The notes beneath the pieces were generated by a model that was not told the DNA's origin, did no database searches, and saw only the letters and a program-made list of their open reading frames with translations. The position numbers were made by a program, and so were the translations under genes. Shown piece by piece: positions 17,598-27,497 of a stretch of DNA of 52,392 nt. The DNA comes from UBA7328 sp002471345 (GTDB lineage: Bacteria; Bacteroidota; Bacteroidia; Chitinophagales; Saprospiraceae): the NCBI GenBank assembly GCA_964011275.1, contig CAXGOB010000030.1, positions 1-52,392 of the forward strand, in the 5' to 3' direction. How positions within the stretch are numbered: the stretch's first letter is position 1; every line of letters begins with the position of its first letter.

Positions 17598-18323
17598 CTA
17601 AGAAGTAAAAATGCCTGTATCTCTTATCAGAATTCTTTTTCTACTCAAAATTATCTGATTATTTTTCTTTAAATCATTTAGAATGGTCGTTACTGTTTGT
17701 CTGGAAGTACCTGTAAAATTGGCTATGTCTTGTTGAGTGAAACTATGTCTGATTAACATTTCATCAATTCCCACTCGTTTGCCAAATTTATTAGCATTCT
17801 CCTTTAGAAAATTTATCACTCTTGTACGAGCATCTTCTAAAATTAGTGACTCCAGTCTCGCTTCAGTCTTTTTAATTTTATGGCTCATCATTGTCATTAC
17901 ATCCATCGCAAATTGGAAATTCCTCCGCAATAATTCTCTTACCACTGTACTGTCTATTGCATAGATAATGCACGCTCTGTCCATTGACTGAGCATCCTCC
18001 CTCAAAACGTTATTTTGAGAGGTGATGGCATGACCGTTAAATGTCATTGTGCTATGAATTACGGCCTTTATAACTTCCCTACTATCGTTTGTGAATGAAG
18101 ATATTTTCACTATACCTTCCTTTAAGATAAATAGTTGATCAGCTACTTCATTCATTTTATAAAGGAATGAGTACTTAGACAATTTTAATTCTTGGATATT
18201 GGCGGCTAGATAATCCAGATTCTCATCATCCAAGCTTTTAAGCAATGGTACATTTTTGAGAAAGGAAATCTTAGCCGATACGTTTTCAGCAATTGTATTT
18301 TTCATTCTTAGGTTGATTAGCAC
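17598..18323 (-). CDS. Crp/Fnr family transcriptional regulator
   Basis: The 241-residue protein has an N-terminal cyclic-nucleotide-binding-like beta roll (about 25-145) and a C-terminal winged helix with the recognition segment SFTQQDIANFTGTSRQTVTT (about 195-215). There is no N-terminal cysteine cluster, so it is not an Fnr-type Fe-S oxygen sensor. The cAMP-binding RxS signature is not clear, so the effector is unknown. A second in-frame Met at 18305 (MKNTIAENV) may be the true start. It stands alone, about 50 bp after the DUF4249 gene, and ends in its own terminator. A cyclase gene that could feed it lies at 32.4 kb, but it is broken. Confidence 0.88.
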   Translation of the reverse strand: MLINLRMKNTIAENVSAKISFLKNVPLLKSLDDENLDYLAANIQELKLSKYSFLYKMNEVADQLFILKEGIVKISSFTNDSREVIKAVIHSTMTFNGHAITSQNNVLREDAQSMDRACIIYAIDSTVVRELLRRNFQFAMDVMTMMSHKIKKTEARLESLILEDARTRVINFLKENANKFGKRVGIDEMLIRHSFTQQDIANFTGTSRQTVTTILNDLKKNNQIILSRKRILIRDTGIFTS

Positions 18324-18373
18324 TTATAAGACAAATGCTTATCACTTAACCCCTATTAGAAAAGTAAAAAATT

Positions 18374-19342
18374 TTACAATTTGATTAGAGAGCTTGATGA
18401 ACTCATGCCGCCGAACACACCTAGACCATTCTCTATATTGCTATAAGTTGAGGTCGGAGAAGTAAAGGATGAACTGTTGTTAATCAGCTGTTTATGGAGA
18501 TTTTGATGGTATTTATAAAGCTCCTTACTTAACGTATAAACAGTGACTTCAATATTTTGTAGAATATCTATCGACGGATCGAGAAGTGTGGCTGTAGAAA
18601 GTCTAAGTTTGATTTGACTAACGCCCAATTTAGAATAATCAACGAATACGCCTTCTCTATGATTAAGCTCATTTATTGCATTGAGTTTATCCTGAATTTG
18701 GACGACATGAAGTACTTCAGTCTCGGCAAAAAAAGTTATTCTTTGTTCACCATTAGCATCAATTTTATATTGTGAAAGCACACGCTTGGGGACAATATGA
18801 AGATAGGTGTCATTATTTTGACTTTGGCCTATTTCAAAGTCTATGTCAAAAACAATGTCTTCCATTCCATTAGCAGCTTCAATTTTATGAACATCCCTTA
18901 CCATAGCACGGTCAACAGTTACTGGTCTTGGAATGGTAGTAGATGCAAAAAGATCCACAAAATCAGTTCCAGGTATATTAATACTTAAAGAGTAAGTCTC
19001 ATCAGGAGCCGGTCTAAAGTCCTTATTTCTGAATTGATATTTGTCAGATTTTGAAGAGAAAATAAAGGCGGTTGCTCCTGCAGGAAGATCTGAACCAGAT
19101 AGGAAAATCGTAGCATCTTCTGGCCTTACTGCCCTTTCACCTGAAAAGATATCAGCAGTAACTGACAAATCCAGTTCTACATTCTTATCCGGAGTCAGTT
19201 CACTCACAACCACAATCTGATCTGGAGTAGGTTCTATTTCTACAACTATCACATCGCGGCAAGAATGAAACAACGGGAGTAATAATAAACTATATAAAAG
19301 TCGTTTTCTCAATGTCCTAAGTGAATAAATTAGTTCATTCAT
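18374..19342 (-). CDS. DUF4249 family lipoprotein
   Basis: The 322-residue protein has a lipoprotein signal (LLYSLLLLPLFHSC, Cys at about 28) followed by RDVIVVEIEP and the Ig-like beta repeats of DUF4249. Members are Bacteroidota outer-membrane lipoproteins normally encoded just after a TonB receptor of the same type as the neighbour at 19626-22313, and are thought to help substrate capture. Here it is separated from the receptor by 283 bp and has its own good promoter (19375-19406), so it may still be expressed although the receptor is interrupted. Confidence 0.85.
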   Translation of the reverse strand: MNELIYSLRTLRKRLLYSLLLLPLFHSCRDVIVVEIEPTPDQIVVVSELTPDKNVELDLSVTADIFSGERAVRPEDATIFLSGSDLPAGATAFIFSSKSDKYQFRNKDFRPAPDETYSLSINIPGTDFVDLFASTTIPRPVTVDRAMVRDVHKIEAANGMEDIVFDIDFEIGQSQNNDTYLHIVPKRVLSQYKIDANGEQRITFFAETEVLHVVQIQDKLNAINELNHREGVFVDYSKLGVSQIKLRLSTATLLDPSIDILQNIEVTVYTLSKELYKYHQNLHKQLINNSSSFTSPTSTYSNIENGLGVFGGMSSSSSLIKL

Positions 19343-19374
19343 TCAATCAGAGACCCTAGTAATTGGTATAGGAT

Positions 19375-19406
19375 CAAAGATAGAATATTACCTACTACAT
19401 CGCAAA
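19375..19406 (-). promoter_or_regulatory. Bacteroidota-type promoter for the DUF4249 gene
   Basis: On the minus strand, TTTG (19406-19403), 20 bases and TATCTTTG (19382-19375) match the -33/-7 consensus. The -7 box is about 32 bases before the start at 19342. The rest of the 19343-19625 interval shows nothing else I can identify. Confidence 0.6.
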
Positions 19407-19625
19407 CATATTACAATTATTCGTAATATAAAAATTATTGATTATCAATGGCCAAATAAGGTTTTTTCAATAAAATGACGATATGACAAATAGGTTACAT
19501 TTGATAAAATAGAGAATCACATGGTTTATGTTGCAACTTCTTATGAGATAAAGATCTCTCACTTCGAAAATTGAATTAAATTTTGTGGAAATATATTCTC
19601 TCCGATTTAATCAAGAAGAAATATT

Positions 19626-22313
19626 CTAAAAGCTTAAACTGTATGAAAAATTTGGCACAATAGGAAAAATACTCACTGCTTCCGCAACATATAAAGGGTT
19701 TGAGTCTGTTCGATTTCTCACAAAATCGACATAAAACGGATTTTTTCTATTGTAAATATTATAGGCTCCAATAGTAATCTTTTGTTTTCCCCAACCATAG
19801 TCATTGAAAAAATTCACACCAAAATCCAAGCGATGATAATCCGGTAATCTTACATTGTTTCTTTCGCCAAAAAGAAAATTGGTTTCGACCTTGTCATCAA
19901 CTATCACCTCCAATATAGATGTCGGAGCTGTGTAAGGAGTGCCCGTACCATAGGTCCAAGTGACAGCCAATTCAATGTTATCTCTGAGATTTAAAAGGCT
20001 TGAAAAGTTCAAATTATGTCTTCTATCAAGGTTAGCAAAGAAAGTATTCCCTTCATTCAATTGCTCATATGTTCTTTCCGATTTAGCCCACGTATAATTT
20101 ATCCATCCAGAGTATTTACCTATCTGTTTTTCTAAAGATGCTTCTACTCCATATGCCCTACCCTGCCCTTCAGGTAGTTCTGCTTCCCAATCTGCCCCTT
20201 CGCGTATTCCAAATAACGCACCGTCCCTAAATGTCCTCAAGTGGTACAGATTCTTATAATATCCACTTATGGTAAACTTTGTATTTTTTAATGGTTTTGT
20301 TTTCAATTCTGCTGAAAATTGATCTGATTCTTGTGGTGGTATCCTAGATGTAGATGGTACCCAAACATCATTAGGCAATCCAATTCCTGCATTAGTTAAA
20401 AGGTGCAAGAATTGATTCATTCTTGTTTAAGAAACTTTAAAAGAATTATCATCTTTTAATTTCACTTTAAGTAGAGCTCTCGGTTGGATAGATAAAAAAC
20501 TATTCTGATTATCAACATTTATACTCGAAAAATGGCCTCCTATGTTTGCTTGTAGCCAAGGTGTAATTTTGATATCTTGCTCTATATATGCTCGAAGTTC
20601 ATTTCCTTTGATATTAGGTGGTGTAAATGTTGCAGCGAGGTCGGCAGGGCTCAAAAAGTCTTTATCCCCCAGAAGGTCATCACGAGTAGATGAATATACA
20701 ACACCAGGTCTAAAGTCATGTCTAGTATAATATACTCCAAATGCAATATTCCATTTGCTACTGAGCTTATACTCCATATCGACATTTGCAATCAAATCTG
20801 TAATATCACTATCAAATAAGGAAGCAAGATATCCAGTAGCGTTTTGTGCCGAAGGGTCGCCAATTACTGTTTTATCAAAATCAAAAAATTCAAAATTGAA
20901 TCGGCTATAACTAAGCGTTACATTTGAAAACACTTTATTTGAAAATAGATGGTTCCATCTGATCGTTCCTAAATCATTACCCCAATTCCAATTTGTGCGA
21001 TCGGACTCGGAAATTCGCTGATTGTCTGTTTCATTTGTAGAGCTCGTTTGAGAAAAGAAATCGTCTTTACTCAAATGACCACTAAAATATACATGATCAT
21101 TTTCTCCAATTTCTAAATTCACTTTTGCACTCAAGTCATAGAAGTAATAATTGATAGATCCAAATTCGTCACTCAATTCAAACTGGAATTCTGAAATAGG
21201 TTTCAACCAAGGATCTACTATTGTTCTTCTTGCAGAAATAATAAAAGAGCTCTTATCTTTTTTGATTGGACCTTCTAAAGTAGCTCTAGCAGTTATAGGG
21301 CTGATACTTACATCTCCTGCAAATTCTTTATTATTTCCTTCCCTAGTTCTAACATCCAAAACAGAGGACAATCGTCCACCATAACGAGCAGGAAATCCTC
21401 CTTTAATAATGTTAGCACTTTTCACTACTGTACTTTTGAAAATAGAAAAAATCCCAAGTGCATGGCCAGTATTATATACGGGCACGCCATCATATAATAT
21501 CAAATTCTGATCAGCGCTTCCTCCTCTTATGGCTATTCCTCCTAATCCATCTGACGACGTCACTACACCTGGTCTGAGAGTAGCCAATCTTATAATATCA
21601 GGCTCTCCAGCCAAAGTGGGTAGATTTTGAATCTTTTCTATTGGAATTTTATCGCTAATTTCCATCTGACGAGCCTTTTTAGGTACCTCAGCAATGATGA
21701 TAACTTCATTTAATAGAATATTTGAATTCAATGTCGCTGTTAATGTAGTATCAGCATGAACATTTAGATATCTTATGACTTTATCATATCCTAAATATGA
21801 AAACAGAATTACATTTTCACCTGCAGGTACATCTAAAGCAAAATACCCATACTCATTGGTATAGGTTCCAATTTTGTAATCATCAGTAAACACATTAGCA
21901 TAAACTATTCTTTCTCCTGAAGATTTATCTTCCACATATCCACTTACTCTTACTTTTTTATCTACTATAATAGTTGGATCTTTAAACACAACTAATTGAT
22001 TACCAATAATTTGATACGCTAAATCTGTTGATGAAAGTATATCTCCTAGTACAATACCAAGTTCTAAATGATTTGCGACAATTGTTACTCGGAGATCAGT
22101 AGGAATATCTTGAGGTGAGTATGTGATTTTTACTCCAGTATTCTCTATTAGAGCATCAATAGCCTCAGATATACTTGCCTCTGGAAGGTTAAACTCCACT
22201 ATTTTTTCATCGGGGAGAGGCTGAGAATATAGATTATTTGTGAGAAAAATGGCAAATACCGTAACCGTGCAGTACAGGACAGAGCTGATGTATCTGAGCA
22301 GTGTAATTGCCAT
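19626..22313 (-). pseudogene. TonB-dependent receptor (STN + CarboxypepD_reg-like + plug + barrel) interrupted by one in-frame TAA
   Basis: The frame starting at 22313 encodes a signal peptide, an STN domain (about 35-90), a carboxypeptidase-regulatory-like sandwich (about 120-205), a plug with IRGGSADQNLILYDGVPVYN, and most of a beta barrel. It stops at TAA 20429-20427 after DDNSFKVS. The same frame continues at once with T-R-M-N-Q-F-L-H-L-L and the last 264 residues of the barrel, ending at 19626 with the terminal-strand-like SIFPIVPNFSYSLSF. A Tyr codon (TAT/TAC) at the stop would restore the expected SYxRMNQF of this family, so a single substitution explains it. The gene is downstream of FecI/FecR-type genes and upstream of DUF4249: a substrate-regulated uptake system. 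The full product would be about 895 residues. Either a recent pseudogene or a base-calling error. Confidence 0.88.
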
Positions 22314-22358
22314 TTTTGGTAAATAAAATCCAAGTTACACATAACCTAAAACCACAAA

Positions 22359-22380
22359 ACACTTTGTGTTCAAAGTGTTG
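22359..22380. promoter_or_regulatory. Perfect hairpin in the TonB receptor leader
   Basis: AACACTTTG and CAAAGTGTT form 9-bp perfect arms around TGTT, 46 bases upstream of the receptor start. It may be an operator or an RNA leader element. It lies just downstream (in the minus direction) of the terminator at 22401-22449. Confidence 0.45.
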
Positions 22381-22400
22381 ATTTACAATCAGGTGTAAAA

Positions 22401-22449
22401 TAAAAAAGCAAGATAGTATATAAATTTTTAATATATACTATCCTGCTTT
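22401..22449 (-). terminator. Terminator/attenuator between the FecR-type gene and the TonB receptor
   Basis: Arms 22405-22422 and 22432-22449 pair over 18 bp with one mismatch around a 9-nt loop, and on the minus strand run into a T-rich tail. It lies 25 bases after the anti-sigma stop. It should reduce read-through from sigma/anti-sigma into the receptor, as expected if the receptor has its own sigma-dependent promoter. Confidence 0.65.
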
Positions 22450-22473
22450 AGATTATCTTAAATATTATGAATA

Positions 22474-23403
22474 CTACTCACATGATCCTTGTACGTAGTA
22501 AAGTGTATTTGTCGTTTTTATGATTTTGATGCTCGAGAAAGTTTTTCGTATTCCTGCAATTGCATCAGATACATTCATATCTCTGTCTACAGCTATAGTA
22601 AGAGGACAATCAACTGTTGCATTATCTAGCTTGAACTGAACTCCGTAGAACGTTCCTACATCTTTAAGAATAGATTCTAATGACTCACCATTGAATGACA
22701 TCTCAGTATCTTTCCATGCTAGGAAATTATCTTCAAAATCCTCACTTCTGATTTCATCAGCTTTTAAGATTCCTCTTTGTCCTTCTGTCAAATCTATGGA
22801 CAACTGGTCATCATCAGTATTCTGTAGGTTTACTTTACCTTCTGATACACTCACTTCAACTTTAGTTTTAAACCTATCATTGATATTGAAACTAGTACCA
22901 AGTACAGTTACGAGATTATCATTTGATAATTCTACAGTAAAAGGAGCAGAATCATCTTTTGAAACATCGAAAAAGGCTTCTCCTTTCAAACTTACATTTC
23001 TTGCATCTGAAGCAAAACTTCTAGGATATCTAAGCTCAGAATGCTTATTCAACCATATCTCAGTACCATCAGCTAATGTGGCAAAATCGATTTTATCCGT
23101 CGTCTTAATCGTTTTGTATGAGAACATGCTATTATATGCTAAGAAGAGGGCTACTGCTGCTGCAATTGCTATGGCACTTCTTAATAAAACAGTTCCTATA
23201 CTACCAGAAGTAGATGCCGGAGCATCTTTGGTCTGAATATCCTTCATAAATTTGCCGTAAGCAGCATCTTTATTAAAGGTGATTTTTGGCTCATAGGATG
23301 CACTGTTATCCCATATCTGTTCAAGGTCACGCAAAGTGGCCTCGTCATTCTGAGATAATGACTCAAACAAGCTCTTTTGCTCTTGTGTCAATGATTTCTT
23401 CAT
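22474..23403 (-). CDS. FecR family anti-sigma factor
   Basis: The 309-residue protein has an N-terminal cytoplasmic sigma-binding segment (about 1-65), one membrane helix (RSAIAIAAAVALFLAYNSM, about 75-93), a periplasmic FecR beta domain (about 105-200, with LADGTEIWLNKHSELRYPRS and VLGTSFNIN), and a DUF4974/STN-like C-terminus (about 225-300) that would contact the receptor's STN domain. It lies 111 bp after the ECF sigma gene and before the STN-containing TonB receptor, the classical FecI-FecR-FecA arrangement for substrate-induced transcription. Confidence 0.93.
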   Translation of the reverse strand: MKKSLTQEQKSLFESLSQNDEATLRDLEQIWDNSASYEPKITFNKDAAYGKFMKDIQTKDAPASTSGSIGTVLLRSAIAIAAAVALFLAYNSMFSYKTIKTTDKIDFATLADGTEIWLNKHSELRYPRSFASDARNVSLKGEAFFDVSKDDSAPFTVELSNDNLVTVLGTSFNINDRFKTKVEVSVSEGKVNLQNTDDDQLSIDLTEGQRGILKADEIRSEDFEDNFLAWKDTEMSFNGESLESILKDVGTFYGVQFKLDNATVDCPLTIAVDRDMNVSDAIAGIRKTFSSIKIIKTTNTLYYVQGSCE

Positions 23404-23514
23404 ATTGGGTGCATTAAATAATAATAAATAAGGGTAATAATTTTAACTTACATCTACTAGACACTAATTCTTCGACCTCCCCCTACTCTATTTATATTTT
23501 TTTCAAAAAAGTTT

Positions 23515-24057
23515 TCAAGTCATGTAAGGTTCTAAACGAACCCTTAAAATTTTCAAGGCTTTTGACATCTGATTTTCCACTGTTTTTGCAGAGATATCTA
23601 ATGCCGCAGCAATTTCTTTGTAACTCATCTCTTCAAACCGACTCATTCCAAAGATCAATCTACATCGCTCTGGCAAATCATCAATAATGGAATGGATTCT
23701 ATCTTTAAGCTCCATGACTTCCATATTGGTCTGCCCACCAGCATCCTGGCTTCCTAAATCAGGAATTTGATCTTCCTCTTCAAATCTAACTTTATTCTTT
23801 CTGAGATAGTTAAGTGCCCTATTTAGAGCAGATCGGCGCAAATAGGCCTTAATCGAAGTAGTAATCTGGATACTTTCTCTCTTTTTCCATAGCTCCATGA
23901 ATACTTCTTGCACAATATCCTCAGCTACACTGGCATCAGGGACCACTCTATAGATGGACTTACACAAATACTCATAGTAGTCATCAAAGAGTATGCGAAT
24001 AACTCTTTCGTCACTATTATTAAGTCCCTTAAGTATGTCAAGTTCCTTTTGTTCCAT
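23515..24057 (-). CDS. ECF RNA polymerase sigma-70 factor (FecI-like)
   Basis: This 180-residue sigma factor has region 2 (DYYEYLCKSIYRVVPD ... AEDIVQEVFMELWKKR) and region 4 (LPERCRLIFGMSRFEEMSYK ... ISAKTVENQMSKALKILR), the normal ECF layout. Its partner is the FecR-type anti-sigma encoded next, and its target is presumably the TonB receptor promoter downstream. With the receptor broken, the pair may now have no output or may serve other promoters. The 219 bp upstream shows no clear -33/-7 promoter. Confidence 0.93.
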   Translation of the reverse strand: MEQKELDILKGLNNSDERVIRILFDDYYEYLCKSIYRVVPDASVAEDIVQEVFMELWKKRESIQITTSIKAYLRRSALNRALNYLRKNKVRFEEEDQIPDLGSQDAGGQTNMEVMELKDRIHSIIDDLPERCRLIFGMSRFEEMSYKEIAAALDISAKTVENQMSKALKILRVRLEPYMT

Positions 24058-24276
24058 TCAGAGAAACGTGTTGCAATAATATTATGTAATAACCCCTATC
24101 TACTATCACATTTAATACCAAAAATGAAAAGTGCTTGTCAAAACGCGTAATTTTTCCATTTTTTAATAGGGGTACGACCCAATTATTCAAATTAGAACAA
24201 TAGAATAGCTGAGATGGAACTAGAGAAGTTCATTAGGAATTACTGTTCGACCCTTCTTTTGTTTTATTTAAAAAAA

Positions 24277-25731
24277 TCAGATAAGTTTATTCTTCTCCCT
24301 CGCTTCTGCTTCCATTTCCACTTTATAACCTTCTCCAATAATTCCAGCTTGCACTAATGTATTAGCAGGACGGATATCCTTGAATCTTTCTCCATGAGCT
24401 CTAGATACAGCTTCCCAGTCATTGATATCATGGATATAAATGCGAGTTCTATCTACATCTTCTAAAGACCCACCAAGAGACTCTATAGAAGCTTGAATCT
24501 TATCTATGATAAAATGTGTCTGTGCTCCAGGATCGTCACCACCAACAAGTCGATCACCATGAGTGGCTGTAGTTCCAGATACTAAAATACGATCACCACT
24601 TTTTACAGCCCGGGAGAAGCCAGCTAATTCTTCCCATACAGTTCCTGAATCGATTTTTAGTTTGCCTTGTTTCTTTTCAGGTATATATACTGGTGGGAGA
24701 GTATCAATATGATGACTCAGATCTCCTGATGCAGTCAAGAAGGGTGGTTTCCGATATTCATCACCACAACCTCCTGGAATCGGTTTTAAAGTACCTTTAG
24801 TTTCTCTTATGGCCTGTTTCTCCTCATCACTTAGTTTGATCTTGAAAATGTTGAGGTTCTCCTGAATATGCTCACTTTTTCCTAATCGAGCACCAAGAAT
24901 AATTCCTGCTACAAGGGGCTGGTCAAGCATATATCGACTTGATATATTGGCAATTGAGGAATTGTGTTTTATGGCTATTTCATTTAATACTTTAAGTAGA
25001 TTTTGAAATGGATTCCATCCTCCTGCTTCATCAATGAATCGTTTGTATTTCATCTGTGACCAGGTGGTCAACTCACTTTGATCAGGTTCAGATGTCCCAA
25101 GCCATCTTTCACTTAGAAAACCACCTGCTAATGTTCCAAAAGCCAATATCCTTACGCCATACTCTTCACATACCTGAGACATTCTTCCTTTTGCTCTTTG
25201 ATCGATAAGAGAATAGCTTAGTTGATTGCTTATTATATCAATACCACTGGCCACAGCAATTTGAAGATGAGTGGCATCAAAATTTGTGACTCCAATATTG
25301 GCGATAAGCCCTTCATTCTTTAATTCTTGCAGCCAGAACATTGTATCCAGCCACTCTGGATCACAATAGTTCCAGGCATGATATTGTAAGAGATCCAATT
25401 GATCCATTTTCATTCTTTCTAATGACCTATATACTGCCTCTTTAACTTGTTCTTTTGACGTTATTCTGGGAGTAGGCACCCATTTAGTGAATAATTGTAC
25501 TTGTTTCCCAAGAGGATCCTTTGATCTAAATGTACCAGAGATAATTTCTGCTGATCCATAATGATCAGCCATATCAAAAGATGTAAAGCCAGCTTCTACA
25601 TATGGATTCATGAACTGAGCGGTTGCCTTAGGATCAAGTGTCCCTTCTCTCTCTAAATCCGCTATCTGCCACAAACCTGTCAAGACACGAGATATTCTAA
25701 GATTATCAGATAAATCGTAATATTCTACCAT
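24277..25731 (-). CDS. Aldo/keto reductase - Rid-family fusion protein
   Basis: The 484-residue protein joins two enzymes. Residues about 1-320 are an aldo/keto reductase with the catalytic tetrad visible: Asp and Tyr in SFDMADHYGSAE, Lys in LFTKWVP, His in LQYHAWN; GVTNFD and the NADPH-binding end (GIILGARLGKSEHI) are present. Residues about 355-484 are a Rid/YjgF-type domain (RILVSGTTATHGD, DRTRIYIHDINDWEAV). In RidA, Arg105 lies in a PARS motif; here the same place reads PANT, so the Arg needed for imine deamination is missing. It lies 6 bp after an amino acid permease. A role in handling reactive carbonyl/imine products of an imported amine is inference. Confidence 0.9.
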   Translation of the reverse strand: MVEYYDLSDNLRISRVLTGLWQIADLEREGTLDPKATAQFMNPYVEAGFTSFDMADHYGSAEIISGTFRSKDPLGKQVQLFTKWVPTPRITSKEQVKEAVYRSLERMKMDQLDLLQYHAWNYCDPEWLDTMFWLQELKNEGLIANIGVTNFDATHLQIAVASGIDIISNQLSYSLIDQRAKGRMSQVCEEYGVRILAFGTLAGGFLSERWLGTSEPDQSELTTWSQMKYKRFIDEAGGWNPFQNLLKVLNEIAIKHNSSIANISSRYMLDQPLVAGIILGARLGKSEHIQENLNIFKIKLSDEEKQAIRETKGTLKPIPGGCGDEYRKPPFLTASGDLSHHIDTLPPVYIPEKKQGKLKIDSGTVWEELAGFSRAVKSGDRILVSGTTATHGDRLVGGDDPGAQTHFIIDKIQASIESLGGSLEDVDRTRIYIHDINDWEAVSRAHGERFKDIRPANTLVQAGIIGEGYKVEMEAEAREKNKLI

Positions 25732-25737
25732 TGATGA

Positions 25738-27219
25738 TTATTCACTAGGAAGTTCACTAAATAACTTTTTAATATTGATACCTTGTTTTTTCAAGGAGAT
25801 GATTTGATAAAAATATAGTAGACTACCCAATATCATAACAATACCCCATATCCAGGTAGAGTGAAAATACCAAGCTTCTACCTCACTATTCATATCCTTA
25901 TACAAATGAATGATTAAAAAGAAAATGAGAATTAATGAACCTCCCCAGCCTATAACTTTTTGAAAGCCTTTATTTTTAAAAACCTGTATTTCCTTCGAAA
26001 GCTTTGGGTTAACTTGAGGCAAAGCAATCAATGTTATACACATCAATAAAAAATTGATCATCATAGAGGTGACCATTATATCAATACCTAAGAAGAAGTC
26101 ACCTGCAAAATGGCTACCCAAAACTCCAAGACTGGCAATAATACCACTTCCAACCAGTGCAATATGAGGTGTATGGAATCTTGAATTTACATCAGCCACA
26201 ACCTTTGGGAACACTCCATCCTCTGCCCAAGCAAACATCAACCGAGATACGGATAAAAGCATAGCAGGCAGGTCATTAATCAATGCGATAGCTGCCCCTA
26301 AAAGTATAGCTACACCTAAACCCGTCGGTAGTAAATAACTTAAAAGCCCAGGTGCAGAAATATCTTTGTTCATCGCCTCTTCAGCAATAAAGGACCATGG
26401 AACTGTATGATATACTGCTGCAGTAAACAGGAAGTAAAAGGAGCCTACAATACTAATTGCTAAGAAAATGGCTAAAGGCAATGATTTAGATGGATTCTTA
26501 GCTTCACCTCCTGCTTGTGCTATAGAATCAAAGCCAATAAAGCTCGAGAACAGCAATGCAGAGGCAGAAAAAAAAGTCACCCAACTAAAATCGGCATTTG
26601 CGTTCTGAGGTATTGATCTGATTTCTAAACCCACAAGTGCTTGAGAAAAATCTGAATGATCATAAACAAATCCAGAAATTATCACTATAAAACCAAGTCC
26701 AAACATCAAAAACATGAGCGGGATCAAAGTCCTTTCATAAGATTTTGCTCCACGTATATTGACATATACAAAAGTCCAGACTAGTAACAAAGCAAGAGGT
26801 ACTCTAACTATTCCCATTTCTAAAGACTTCGCCATATCGTTCCATTCCATCCCTAAAGCCACATCTCTTATAAAAGGAACAATAATGTATGCTATCACAC
26901 CTATTACAATGGATAAACCAAACCATTGAGAGAAACTCGCAATAAATCCTAAATAAGGATTTAATCCTCTGCTGGCATAAATATAACTTCCTCCAGCTCG
27001 AGGCATTGCCGAAGCCAAAATACTATAGGCAAATGCAGCAAATATGGCAGGAATTGCAGCAAATAAAAATGCAGGAAGCACATAAGGCCCAATTCCTTCC
27101 ACATTACGTTGTATCATGAAAGGGACCACATTTATGGATGCTCCGAGCATAGAACAGATACCTGTGGCGGTTAGTCCAATTATTCCCAATCTTCTTACCA
27201 GATGATTATTTCTTGTCAT
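25738..27219 (-). CDS. APC-superfamily amino acid permease
   Basis: The 493-residue inner-membrane protein has about 12 to 14 hydrophobic helices and the APC N-terminal pattern LTATGICSMLGASINVVPFM. In helix 2-3 there is RAGGSYIYASRGLNPYLGF, and the conserved FDSIAQAGGEAKNPSKSLP loop follows helix 6. Such permeases exchange or import amino acids or amines. It heads a two-gene unit with the AKR-Rid fusion (6-bp gap). A 51-residue remnant of a paralogue lies at 35057-35212. The substrate cannot be told. Confidence 0.92.
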   Translation of the reverse strand: MTRNNHLVRRLGIIGLTATGICSMLGASINVVPFMIQRNVEGIGPYVLPAFLFAAIPAIFAAFAYSILASAMPRAGGSYIYASRGLNPYLGFIASFSQWFGLSIVIGVIAYIIVPFIRDVALGMEWNDMAKSLEMGIVRVPLALLLVWTFVYVNIRGAKSYERTLIPLMFLMFGLGFIVIISGFVYDHSDFSQALVGLEIRSIPQNANADFSWVTFFSASALLFSSFIGFDSIAQAGGEAKNPSKSLPLAIFLAISIVGSFYFLFTAAVYHTVPWSFIAEEAMNKDISAPGLLSYLLPTGLGVAILLGAAIALINDLPAMLLSVSRLMFAWAEDGVFPKVVADVNSRFHTPHIALVGSGIIASLGVLGSHFAGDFFLGIDIMVTSMMINFLLMCITLIALPQVNPKLSKEIQVFKNKGFQKVIGWGGSLILIFFLIIHLYKDMNSEVEAWYFHSTWIWGIVMILGSLLYFYQIISLKKQGINIKKLFSELPSE

Positions 27220-27417
27220 GTAAGGCTAAGGTAGTTTTGGAGCAGCAGAATAACAATAAACAATTAATCTTTTGAACAGAATCAAATGATAACCATAGAT
27301 ATGAGGCTTTAAGATGAAGAGAATTTGCAAAAACAAATGAAGACATCATCTTAATATTGTTTCGTAATAATTACAAAATTGCAACTAATAATTGCTATAT
27401 TGTTAATATTAAAACAT

Positions 27418-27425
27418 TAAATTTG
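27418..27425 (+). promoter_or_regulatory. Candidate -7 box for the GMC oxidoreductase operon
   Basis: TAAATTTG at 27418-27425 fits TAnnTTTG about 72 bases before the GMC start. TTG triplets upstream (27392, 27400) are not at ideal spacing, so support is modest. Confidence 0.35.
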
Positions 27426-27497
27426 CTCATCACTCGACCCTCAAAAGTCAATGACGAAATTCTTTGAATGCTTTGAATCCCCTTCAAAGGCCTCAGA

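Noticed and set aside
22691..23236. 181-codon plus-strand frame
   Set aside because: Shadow of the FecR-type gene, which has full domain evidence on the other strand.
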